NCBI GenBank assembly: GCA_014804285.1 | Contig: JAAVAA010000083.1 | Coordinates: forward strand, 1-12,019 | Direction: 5' to 3' | Origin: Lachnospiraceae bacterium | GTDB taxonomy: Bacteria > Bacillota > Clostridia > Lachnospirales > Lachnospiraceae | DNA length: 12,019 nucleotides | Shown: positions 1 to 5,242 of the stretch, one piece after another | How positions within the stretch are numbered: position 1 is the first letter of the stretch | Layout: the number at the start of each line of letters is the position of its first letter | Notes under the pieces: model-generated | Told to the model about the DNA's origin: nothing | Database searches by the model: none | The model's input: only the letters and a program-made list of their open reading frames with translations | Position numbers and translations under genes: made by a program

Positions 1-134
1 ATTTCACTACACTTCCTGCCATATTCATATCGTTGGGTTTTCAAGCAGGATTTCAAGAATAGTGAAATAGATCTTTCAGACACGACTATGCATCCGCAGT
101 CATCGCAATAGAAATCGTATGCTTTGAATGTATT
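1..134 (-). other. Open frame running off the left edge, possible zinc-ribbon fragment
   Basis: Read on the minus strand, one frame stays open from a TAA at 135-137 to the window edge, about 44 codons. It contains a Cys-rich stretch, YDFYCDDCGC, that resembles half of a zinc ribbon. There is no start codon near its beginning, so it would be a truncated remnant or chance. A 9-bp inverted repeat, ATTTCACTA (1-9) and TAGTGAAAT (60-68), lies in the same stretch. No family is recognised and nothing else is visible here. Confidence 0.18.
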
Positions 135-142
135 TTAACATT

Positions 143-220
143 AAATTAACGGATTTACAATTATATTTTTGTAAATCCGTCAACTTTTTGCCTTTTAGTC
201 TTCTGCTTCAATGGTAGCAA
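143..220. repeat. 78-bp dispersed repeat, copy A
   Basis: This segment matches 5166-5240 in the same orientation, with only a few substitutions and one 3-bp gap. It begins with a hairpin whose arms are ACGGATTTAC (149-158) and GTAAATCCGT (171-180). A shared block follows, reading CTTTTTGCCTTTTAG and then CTTCTGCTTCAATG. The copy sits exactly where the receiver-domain remnant on its right loses homology, so it looks like the end of an inserted or rearranged element rather than part of a gene. It could instead be a terminator-bearing intergenic repeat. I do not recognise it as a named IS end. Confidence 0.7.
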
Positions 221-265
221 GACTTTTATATTTATATTCCACAACAGACATAACGGGCAACCGGA

Positions 266-496
266 ATGAGAGGTTATGAAAATGACTTTAATATTGGGCA
301 GAAACGGCTTTATCTTTTTGGAAAGTTCCATGCCAGTCACATTGGGCATCTCAATATCCAGCAGGAGCAGGTCATAAAAGAATCCATCCTCCGTAATGTC
401 AGACAAAAGATTGTTACTGTTTGTGTAAGTTGTTATTTCATAACCGATACCGTAGGATTGCAGGCTTTCCTTTATAAGCAGCAGGATGTCAATATG
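266..496 (-). pseudogene. Truncated response-regulator receiver domain (LytTR/AgrA type)
   Basis: The minus-strand frame encodes the middle of a CheY-like receiver. It shows a helix ending ESLQSYGIGYEITTY, the phospho-acceptor strand LLLLDIEMP (Asp in the usual position), the following GMELSKKIK helix, and the switch strand KVIFITSH. The N-terminal acidic pocket (usually an IAICDD-type motif) is absent because a TAA stands just upstream (497-499). Homology stops after ITSH at about 266. The frame then runs into unrelated sequence and repeat A, stopping at 161. The last receiver strand and the LytTR DNA-binding domain are missing. It lies directly after the XRE gene with no spacer for a promoter. 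It is almost certainly a dead fragment. Confidence 0.75.
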
Positions 497-501
497 TTAA
501 A

Positions 502-1236
502 TTATCGACCAGTTTGAAAAAGCTCTACACTGTATTTGGCAGGATTATCTTTGTCGATATAAACATTCGCATATAAATCTTCTTTTCGCTTAAATGGTGT
601 CAAAACATAATAGTTACTTACTGCTTTGTATTCCTTACCCTCATAAATAAACCGACAGACAATTCTGCAACTGATGTAGTTTCCTACTCTAATCCAGGCT
701 GCCGGAATCATGTCCTCTATTTCGGAGTCTATACAAGCACCTGAATGCTTCAACTTTTTCAATTTTTGTCTATCGTATACCAGCTTACTCATTGAAGCCA
801 AAAACAATATCAGCCATACAGAAACATTGATTAACATGGGTTTCAAGATAGTTGAATTAAAAAAATTCCCAACAAGACCAACAGCTAATTCAATCACTGC
901 TACAAGCAAAGTAGCATTAGCGCATATGGAAAATAAGTATTTTACAGGCTTAAGGTTAGCAATTTGTTTTTCTTTAAAAAGCTTGGAAATATTTTCCTCC
1001 GCCTTTCCTTTGTATTCCTCTGCTGATATATGCTCTCCCGAAAAAAGCTCATTTAAACTAATACCCAGAGCATCACACAAAGGCTGTAAAAGCGACACAT
1101 CCGGCATTCCTCTTCCGTTTTCCCATTTGGAAACGGCCTGATTGGTAATCCCTAATAATTCGGCAAGCTGCATTTGTGTCAGATTTTTTTCTTTTCTGCA
1201 CTGTGCAATAAAGGCACCTATTCTTTTCTGATCCAT
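502..1236 (-). CDS. XRE-family transcriptional regulator with two membrane segments
   Basis: This 244-aa protein has an N-terminal helix-turn-helix (residues about 5-65) with the typical Cro/C1 pattern LTQMQLAELLGITNQAVSKWENG and a trailing ALGISLNELFSGE helix. A charged linker follows, then two hydrophobic segments (about 100-123 and 134-153) and a C-terminal beta-rich domain (about 185-240) containing the VYIDKDNPAKY strand. This is a membrane-tethered regulator: the C-terminal domain probably sits on the opposite side of the two-helix hairpin, or returns to the cytoplasm. The start is fixed by AAAGGAG nine bases before the ATG. The gene is monocistronic and has its own promoter and operator-like repeats upstream, which suggests autoregulation. 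Family assignment is firm for the DNA-binding part. The ligand or signal is unknown. Confidence 0.88.
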   Translation of the reverse strand: MDQKRIGAFIAQCRKEKNLTQMQLAELLGITNQAVSKWENGRGMPDVSLLQPLCDALGISLNELFSGEHISAEEYKGKAEENISKLFKEKQIANLKPVKYLFSICANATLLVAVIELAVGLVGNFFNSTILKPMLINVSVWLILFLASMSKLVYDRQKLKKLKHSGACIDSEIEDMIPAAWIRVGNYISCRIVCRFIYEGKEYKAVSNYYVLTPFKRKEDLYANVYIDKDNPAKYSVELFQTGR

Positions 1237-1289
1237 ACAATAAATCTCCTTTGTTATATTTGTGACCGCAGTATATCAAAAAAAGAATA

Positions 1290-1318
1290 TATTTAGAACA
1301 TATTAAGCGTTAACTCAA
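1290..1318 (-). promoter_or_regulatory. Candidate sigma-A promoter of the XRE gene
   Basis: On the minus strand a -35 TTGAGT (1313-1318) and a -10 TAAATA (1290-1295) are separated by exactly 17 bases. They lie about 55 bases upstream of the XRE start codon. The -35 lies inside the operator-like repeats. A second possible pair, beginning TTGATA closer to the gene, is weaker. Confidence 0.5.
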
Positions 1319-1344
1319 TACTAAACGCTTAGTTGAGCGTTAAA
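1304..1344. promoter_or_regulatory. Operator-like GCGTTAA repeats in front of the XRE gene
   Basis: The sequence holds AAGCGTTAAC (1305-1314), AAACGCTTAG (1323-1332) and GAGCGTTAAA (1335-1344). This is two direct copies of a GCGTTAA core and one inverted ACGCTT. On the minus strand the last two form AACGCT-N6-AGCGTT. The array overlaps the -35 of the XRE promoter, the arrangement expected for autorepression by a dimeric helix-turn-helix protein. Function is inferred. Confidence 0.5.
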
Positions 1345-1440
1345 ATTCAGTTGTATTATGCTCTGCCCAAACTGTTCAGCAAGGTTTCCCATGCCGGACT
1401 ATATAAAAAGTAACCACGCTATTATACCTTTCCTACCCCA

Positions 1441-1475
1441 AAAATTAGCAGTTCTTCTATCATTTAGAACTGCTA
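1441..1475 (-). terminator. Intrinsic terminator after the 1530-2507 gene
   Basis: A perfect 10-bp stem, TAGCAGTTCT (1446-1455) and AGAACTGCTA (1466-1475), encloses a 10-nt loop. Read on the minus strand it is followed by ATTTTTGG, giving stem plus U-tract about 55 bases past the stop of the hypothetical gene. Confidence 0.65.
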
Positions 1476-1476
1476 T

Positions 1477-1490
1477 GTGTAATATTACAC
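1477..1490. promoter_or_regulatory. Perfect 14-bp palindrome GTGTAATATTACAC
   Basis: This palindrome stands immediately beside the terminator hairpin and is self-complementary with no loop, so it looks like a protein-binding site rather than an RNA structure. No promoter for either flanking gene was recognised next to it. The regulator is unknown. Confidence 0.35.
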
Positions 1491-1529
1491 TATATGCTCC
1501 CTTATAACAAGTCCGGGTACCCCCCTGCT

Positions 1530-2507
1530 TTATTTCAAAATATCCGCCGCTTCCATGATGGTCTGCTCATATGTATAAGCCGCAACCGAAACCAACTTTT
1601 TTACTGTACTGGTCTTATAATACCTCTCGTCTGCTTCCTGCTCCATCAGCCTGCGCTTCAGTGCAGCTTCCTCATTCAAACGGGCATATTCCTCACGTTT
1701 TTTCTTCTTTGCCGCCTGCTCTGCCTTAAACTGACGCACTTCTTCCTCTGAGGGACCAATGAGTTTTCCCCCTGTAGCGCCGAAAACACAGCTTTGTTTA
1801 ACTTCTCCTTCTTCGTCAAGAACAAGACAATAACTTATCTCCCACGGTTTCGCTACAATTTCCTGTGCTCTCGGTCCCAAAGCTGCCACAGCTGCCCTGT
1901 CCCACCTGTCATAATCCGTCTTCCATTTTGCAACTTTGGCATATATTTTTCTGGCATATTCAGGGTCGGCATCCATCTTCTCCTGCAGCTTTTCCGGAAT
2001 AACAATGCTTATTTTCATGGGGCCGACTGCCTGCATCCGCCTTTGCGAAATAGGATCGGACATCTTCGGATTTTTTCCTGTCGGTCTCCAGTTATTCAAT
2101 TCGTCAACTGTCGTGCTGTTATCAAAATATTTATCAAACGGAAAATCATTTCTTTCCCACAGGCCCTGCTGCACATTGCTGGTTCCGACCTTTGTAATCA
2201 CCTGATAATCCGGAAATACGTCTGAAAAACTTCCAGCGCCATTTACAACCTGTGAATAATCAATCGGAGACATTCCTTTTGCCTGCAGCTCCGACTCATA
2301 GTAATCCGTAAATTCCTTGAGCGAACAGTGCGTGCTGGCATAATAATTTACAAGACTGCTGTTTTCCGTCAACCCCCATCCCTGATGTTTCGCCTTTGCA
2401 GCCGCAAGCTCTGCAAAACTCACGCCACTTCCTGTACTTGCTTTCTGTGTTTTGTCTACGTTGCTGTATGCCCCCGCCAAAGTGCCGTTTACTCCTAAAA
2501 TACTCAT
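1530..2507 (-). CDS. Hypothetical protein of a motile-Lachnospiraceae type family, 325 aa
   Basis: I do not recognise a function. The protein begins MSILGVNGTLAGAYSN, an opening shared by several uncharacterised clostridial families (DUF6033/DUF3879-like; this assignment is tentative). A Ser/Gly-rich N-terminus without a signal peptide precedes a mixed central region with KISIVIPEKLQEKM and a DP-EYARKIYAKV helix. The C-terminal third (about 260-315) is a strongly charged, Lys/Glu/Ala-rich helix, probably coiled coil. The start was chosen at 2507 because AAGGAG stands 10 bases upstream; the in-frame TTG at 2528 would lie 5' of that ribosome site. The gene is alone between a terminator and a candidate sigma-D promoter, which suggests co-expression with motility or autolysin genes. 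No membrane segments are seen. Confidence 0.75.
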   Translation of the reverse strand: MSILGVNGTLAGAYSNVDKTQKASTGSGVSFAELAAAKAKHQGWGLTENSSLVNYYASTHCSLKEFTDYYESELQAKGMSPIDYSQVVNGAGSFSDVFPDYQVITKVGTSNVQQGLWERNDFPFDKYFDNSTTVDELNNWRPTGKNPKMSDPISQRRMQAVGPMKISIVIPEKLQEKMDADPEYARKIYAKVAKWKTDYDRWDRAAVAALGPRAQEIVAKPWEISYCLVLDEEGEVKQSCVFGATGGKLIGPSEEEVRQFKAEQAAKKKKREEYARLNEEAALKRRLMEQEADERYYKTSTVKKLVSVAAYTYEQTIMEAADILK

Positions 2508-2579
2508 AATAATTCTTCTCCTTCCCAATCTTTTCTTTCATTTTTCATCATCTACAACTGCTATATCCAAAATCCATAT

Positions 2580-2605
2580 AGGTGTTCACCTAAAGGTATC
2601 TACCT
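2580..2605. promoter_or_regulatory. Tandem AGGT-N4-ACCT dyads at the presumed transcription start
   Basis: AGGT-GTTC-ACCT (2580-2591) and AGGT-ATCT-ACCT (2594-2605) have identical arms, and their centres are 14 bases apart. They lie just downstream of the candidate -10 at 2610-2617. The second dyad extends to AAAGGTA-TC-TACCTTT. They could be operator sites for a dimeric repressor, or small RNA hairpins at the 5' end of the transcript. Confidence 0.4.
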
Positions 2606-2609
2606 TTTT

Positions 2610-2635
2610 ATATCGGCAGAAAAAGTGCGTTTTTC
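2610..2635 (-). promoter_or_regulatory. Candidate sigma-D (FliA-type) promoter
   Basis: The minus strand reads GCCGATAT at 2610-2617, an exact match to the Bacillus sigma-D -10 consensus. A GAAA (2632-2635) stands 14 bases upstream as a 3-of-4 match to the TAAA -35; the usual spacing is about 15. It lies about 100 bases before the 325-aa hypothetical gene. Confidence 0.5.
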
Positions 2636-2687
2636 GGGCGGATGGAACGAAAGACTACTTTTCGGGAACGAGAGGAGTCAAATGTCT

Positions 2688-2715
2688 GCAAGCAACCACT
2701 TGGCTCGTTGCTTGC
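2688..2715 (-). terminator. Hairpin after the DUF2000 gene, possible weak terminator
   Basis: A perfect 9-bp stem, GCAAGCAAC and GTTGCTTGC, has a 10-nt loop and lies 17 bases past the DUF2000 stop. Neither strand has a proper U-tract after it, so intrinsic termination is doubtful; it could be a processing or stability hairpin. Confidence 0.3.
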
Positions 2716-2731
2716 GGGAATAAATAATGCG

Positions 2732-3153
2732 CTACCTCAGCAATGCCATACTTCCGGTTAATTTATTGACCTTCTTTTTTGCACCGCAGATGGCAATCCC
2801 GAAATAATTCAATTCCGTTTCTGAAACATCCTTCATCTTTTCTATAAACTCATCATACGTCTTGCAGCCCTGCGCCAGATCAGAGAAATCAACCACCGTC
2901 AGTTCTGAAAATTCCGGCTCATACAGCCTTTCACGGATGGCTCTAATCACCTCCACATTGCCCTTTAAGATTGGCACCGGAAATTCAATAATCCCCAAGT
3001 GCCCGTTACCCGTCTTGTCATACACATCTGCACCACAACCTCCGGCATTTGCTTTCCGAGCGTGATGCCCATGATAGCCGCTGTGTTTGCAATAACACCA
3101 AGCGGCAGGTTCTCGTCAATCACCATGACACATTTCTCATTCTGTAAGTCCAT
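2732..3153 (-). pseudogene. DUF2000 family protein, single frameshift
   Basis: Two minus-strand frames join into one roughly 140-aa DUF2000 (PF09391) protein. The first, from the ATG at 3151-3153, reads MDLQNEKCVMVIDENLPLGV and on to GKQMPEVV. The second resumes at ADVYDKTGNGHLGIIEFPVP and continues to the stop at 2732. The shift falls near 3033-3034, where GTGGTGCAG would need one more G to read V-G-A-D. The combined length is normal for the family, so nothing else is lost. AGGAGG six bases before the ATG overlaps the stop of the GNAT gene, so it is the last gene of an AraC-GNAT-DUF2000 operon. Biochemical function of the family is unknown. The shift may be a true mutation or a homopolymer sequencing error. 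Confidence 0.82.
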
Positions 3154-3163
3154 TTTAATCCTC

Positions 3164-3847
3164 CTACTTTTTGAAGTGTTTTTCCTCCTGCTCCTTGGAC
3201 GCTTTCTCCTCCGTGAAATGTTGTTCATTCATTTGATAGCAGCGGTAAAGATAGGTTCTGTGAAAGCCTGCCTGCACATATTGTTCCGGTAATTCTTCAT
3301 TTCCCGGAATATCTGCCAGTATCCTTGTAACTCCATTATCAACCGAAAACTGTAGAATATCTTCTATACCTACACCCTGCAGGTTTCCGTCCGGCAGGAA
3401 TAAAAGCTCCTGCTGCTTTATGCCGATAACCGTGTCTGCATCTGCCATAATATACTCTGCAATTTCCTCTCCTGGCCCGTTTTGGCGGAACAAGTTGCCC
3501 TGCGTTTTCCTTGACGTGTGCAAACCTTCGGCATTCTCTGTAAGATCCCATTCACCTACCACGCCGCAGTCTTTTAGCACATATCCATTGTTCATTAGTA
3601 TAGAACTCAGGTAATAATTGGTATGTTCCACTATGCGGAATACACAATCTAATCTGCTCCGGTAGCTGATTTCTTCGCATTTCCGTATATTATCCGGGAC
3701 ATTCCCCTGTGAATACTTATAATACAGTGGGTAGATGCAAAGATGGCCTCCCATTTTTTTCAGTATCCAGCCTTGGCAAACTAAAGTCTCTCTGTCTTGG
3801 AACAGGCTGATGATCTGCTCCTCACACCTCCTCGCGAGTTCATTCAT
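3164..3847 (-). CDS. GNAT-like N-acetyltransferase, 227 aa
   Basis: This probable acetyl-CoA-dependent acetyltransferase has an unknown acceptor. Its layout follows GNAT proteins with a pattern such as EGW..R...GYT/N-P-LY in the N-terminal half: here GWILKKMGGHLCIYPLYYKYSQG (about 43-65), then a Cys-Glu helix and the strand CVFRIVEH followed by LMNNGYVLKD. The C-terminal half has NLQGVGIEDIL, a degenerate Q/RxxGxG/A acetyl-CoA loop, and the closing EQYVQAGFHRTYLYRCY, matching the usual LYEKLGF..YRYHY end. The ATG is chosen at 3847 because AAAGGAG lies 10 bases upstream. The start overlaps the AraC stop as ATGAATGA, so translation is probably coupled. The DUF2000 ATG follows 10 bases after the stop. 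The fold call is moderate, because sequence identity to well-known GNATs looks low. Confidence 0.6.
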   Translation of the reverse strand: MNELARRCEEQIISLFQDRETLVCQGWILKKMGGHLCIYPLYYKYSQGNVPDNIRKCEEISYRSRLDCVFRIVEHTNYYLSSILMNNGYVLKDCGVVGEWDLTENAEGLHTSRKTQGNLFRQNGPGEEIAEYIMADADTVIGIKQQELLFLPDGNLQGVGIEDILQFSVDNGVTRILADIPGNEELPEQYVQAGFHRTYLYRCYQMNEQHFTEEKASKEQEEKHFKK

Positions 3848-4693
3848 TTTTCTGACTCTCCTTTCCGCTGTATTCTGAAAGGAAAAGCCCCGGCGCAAGC
3901 CCTATAAACTGGTTAAAATAATTCGTAAAATGACTCTGGTCTGAAAAACCTGTCCTGATTGCTACCTCCACAGGGGGAATCCCTTCGGACAGCATTTTTT
4001 TTGCTTCATTGATACGGATCGTCTCAAGGTATCGGTATGGCGTTACTCCCTTTTCTTTTGTAAAGGCTCGCAGCAGCGTTGACTTGCTAAGCCTTGCACA
4101 TCGGCATATCTGGTCTAAATAAATGCGTTCCATGAAATGCGCATCCATATATTCACAGGCTTTTTCAATCTCCTGCCTGCACTCCGGGATGCAGCTTTCA
4201 AAGGGCTGCCCGTAATTCTGGATAAGATACGAAAGCAGAAACAGCAGTGTTTCCTCCTTCCCAAACTCCCCTGTCCCTTTCATGACCATCTCGTGGAGCG
4301 GTCGCAGGTGGCAGGCTGCCTCCTCGTCATAGATAACATTTTCCCGGAATCCCGGAAGCTCCCGTTTCCCACCAGGAAGTGCTTTCTTCCCGGTGACTTC
4401 CTCCGCCAGATCAAGCATGATCTCCTTTGAAATGTTAAAACCCCGGTAATCAAATGTCCCTCCGTCACTCTGGACGCAGGCATGGCTGTCCCCCGGATTG
4501 ATAAGTACGATGCCTCCTTCCTCTATGGCATATTCCCTGTCCCTACAGGAAAGTACCCGCCCCCTTTCTCCACAAATCCTATGACATAATGCTCATGGAA
4601 ATGGCTCGGAAAAGGCTGTATGATTCCCTCAAAGCGATATGCTTCAATCCTTAATTCATCATCATATACCACTGTTCTTGTTTCTTTCTTCAT
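3840..4693 (-). pseudogene. AraC-family regulator (cupin + HTH), single frameshift
   Basis: The protein starts MKKETRTVVYDDELRIEAYR from the ATG at 4691-4693, with GGAGG eight bases upstream. It has the AraC-type cupin signature PSHFHEHYVIGFVEKGG, then hits a run of five G (4560-4564) where the frame shifts. In the next frame it continues LSCRDREYAIEEGGIVLINP and GDSHACVQSDGG, then the middle region and two helix-turn-helix motifs (YLDQICRCARLSKSTLLRAF and EVAIRTGFSDQSHFTNYFNQ). One extra G would restore a 284-aa protein of normal length. As read, translation stops at a TAG near 4523 after about 57 codons. It heads the operon with the GNAT and DUF2000 genes and presumably controls it. The inducer is unknown. 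Confidence 0.85.
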
Positions 4694-4710
4694 GTGGATT
4701 ACCTCCAATT

Positions 4711-4737
4711 TCAAACTTGAACTATGTTAAAAGCCAT
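4711..4737 (-). CDS. Possible 8-codon leader ORF (MAFNIVQV)
   Basis: AGGAGG stands four bases before an ATG that opens eight codons and ends in TGA, 17 bases upstream of the AraC start. The ribosome site is as good as that of the AraC gene itself, so ribosomes should load here. It may be a leader peptide or a leftover start from a lost gene. Confidence 0.3.
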   Translation of the reverse strand: MAFNIVQV

Positions 4738-4738
4738 T

Positions 4739-4828
4739 TTACCTCCTATTTTTTCCTGCGTCTTGTAAAATATCTTCATTTTTCAATGAACTCATGACAA
4801 TCACGTTCCTTTCATTTTTATATATCAT
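4739..4828 (-). CDS. Small ORF, 29 aa, possibly a gene remnant
   Basis: This frame runs from an ATG at 4828, with a second ATG at 4795, and ends in ...MSSLKNEDILQDAGKNRR. Its stop codon lies inside the ribosome site of the next leader ORF. The KNEDILQDAGKNRR part resembles the N-terminus of small clostridial proteins found beside XRE regulators (DUF6442-like; weak). Only AAAGGAA precedes the second ATG. Coding status is uncertain. Confidence 0.22.
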   Translation of the reverse strand: MIYKNERNVIVMSSLKNEDILQDAGKNRR

Positions 4829-4831
4829 TGC

Positions 4832-4901
4832 TGCAAACACAAAAAAGCAGAAAGCATGTGTACACGTGCGTGTACCGCCTTCTGCTTTTTTGCGTTTGTG
4901 G
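4832..4901. terminator. Strong bidirectional hairpin terminator
   Basis: A roughly 70-base imperfect palindrome. The left arm holds AAAAAAGCAGAA and GTACACG; the right arm holds CGTGTAC, TTCTGCTTTTTT and then GTTTGTG. A-tract and T-tract flank the stem, so it can act as a terminator in both directions. It begins 10 bases after the stop of the Rpn remnant, whose terminator it probably was. Confidence 0.75.
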
Positions 4902-4911
4902 CAATTATTTC

Positions 4912-5157
4912 TCATCTGCCTTCCTTCGCCCTGTGATACTCTTCCACCGTTATTCCAATCCCTTCACAAGCCTTTTCAAGGTCAATTCCAAAGTTCTTCA
5001 TGGCTTCCACACTTTTTACAAGCATTTCTGCTCTTCCTTCACTTCTTCCCTCTTCCCTGATCAGCGCTTTTTCTTCCCACAACTGCATATACTTCACTCC
5101 CATCTTTTCTGATGCCTTAATCTTTCTGACATGCTCATGAATCAGTTTGACAGTATA
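4912..5157 (-). pseudogene. C-terminal stub of an Rpn-family PD-(D/E)XK nuclease/transposase
   Basis: The minus-strand frame reads KLIHEHVRKIKASEKMGVKY, then LWEEKALIREEGRSEGRAEM and ...GIDLEKACEGIGITVEEYHR. This is the standard tail of Rpn (recombination-promoting nuclease, PD-(D/E)XK transposase-like) proteins, with the EGR-repeat helix and the terminal small helical domain. The roughly 200 or more N-terminal residues with the nuclease core are missing; the frame is closed upstream by TAA at 5158-5160, next to repeat copy B. The internal ATG at 5103 has no matching ribosome site. It is a degraded mobile-type gene that cannot be catalytic. Confidence 0.8.
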
Positions 5158-5165
5158 TTATCATA

Positions 5166-5240
5166 AAATTAACGGATTCGCAATTTTTTTGTAAATCCGT
5201 CAATTTTTTGCCTTTTAGCCTTCTGCTTCAATGACAGCAA
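5166..5240. repeat. 78-bp dispersed repeat, copy B
   Basis: This is the second copy of the repeat at 143-220, in the same orientation. It contains the arm GTAAATCCGT (5191-5200), but the opposite arm is mutated to ACGGATTCGC. Then come CAATTTTTTGCCTTTTAG and CTTCTGCTTCAATG. It starts two bases beyond the stop codon of the AraC-APH gene and ends at the truncated Rpn stub. As in copy A, a broken gene lies against it. Confidence 0.7.
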
Positions 5241-5242
5241 TG

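Noticed and set aside
1..68. 9-bp inverted repeat as a transposon terminus
   Set aside because: The arms are short, 50 bases apart and at the window edge; no transposase or target duplication can be seen.
710..1141. 143-codon plus-strand frame opposite the XRE gene
   Set aside because: It is the antisense shadow of a well-supported XRE protein, lacks a ribosome site and has no recognisable domain.
1794..2225. 143-codon plus-strand frame opposite the 325-aa hypothetical gene
   Set aside because: The minus frame has a ribosome site, promoter and terminator; this one has none and its composition looks like reverse-complement coding sequence.
3020..3045. Programmed ribosomal frameshift in DUF2000
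   Set aside because: No slippery heptamer or downstream stimulatory structure is visible, and intact family members are normally single-frame; an indel is simpler.
4832..4901. Long palindrome as a CRISPR-like or IS-end element
   Set aside because: Only one copy is seen, with A- and T-tracts in terminator position right after a stop codon; a bidirectional terminator explains it better.
4794..5112. Two overlapping Phe/Leu-rich plus-strand frames
   Set aside because: They run through the hairpin terminator and are antisense to the Rpn stub. The apparent hydrophobicity comes from the T-rich complement of Lys/Glu codons.
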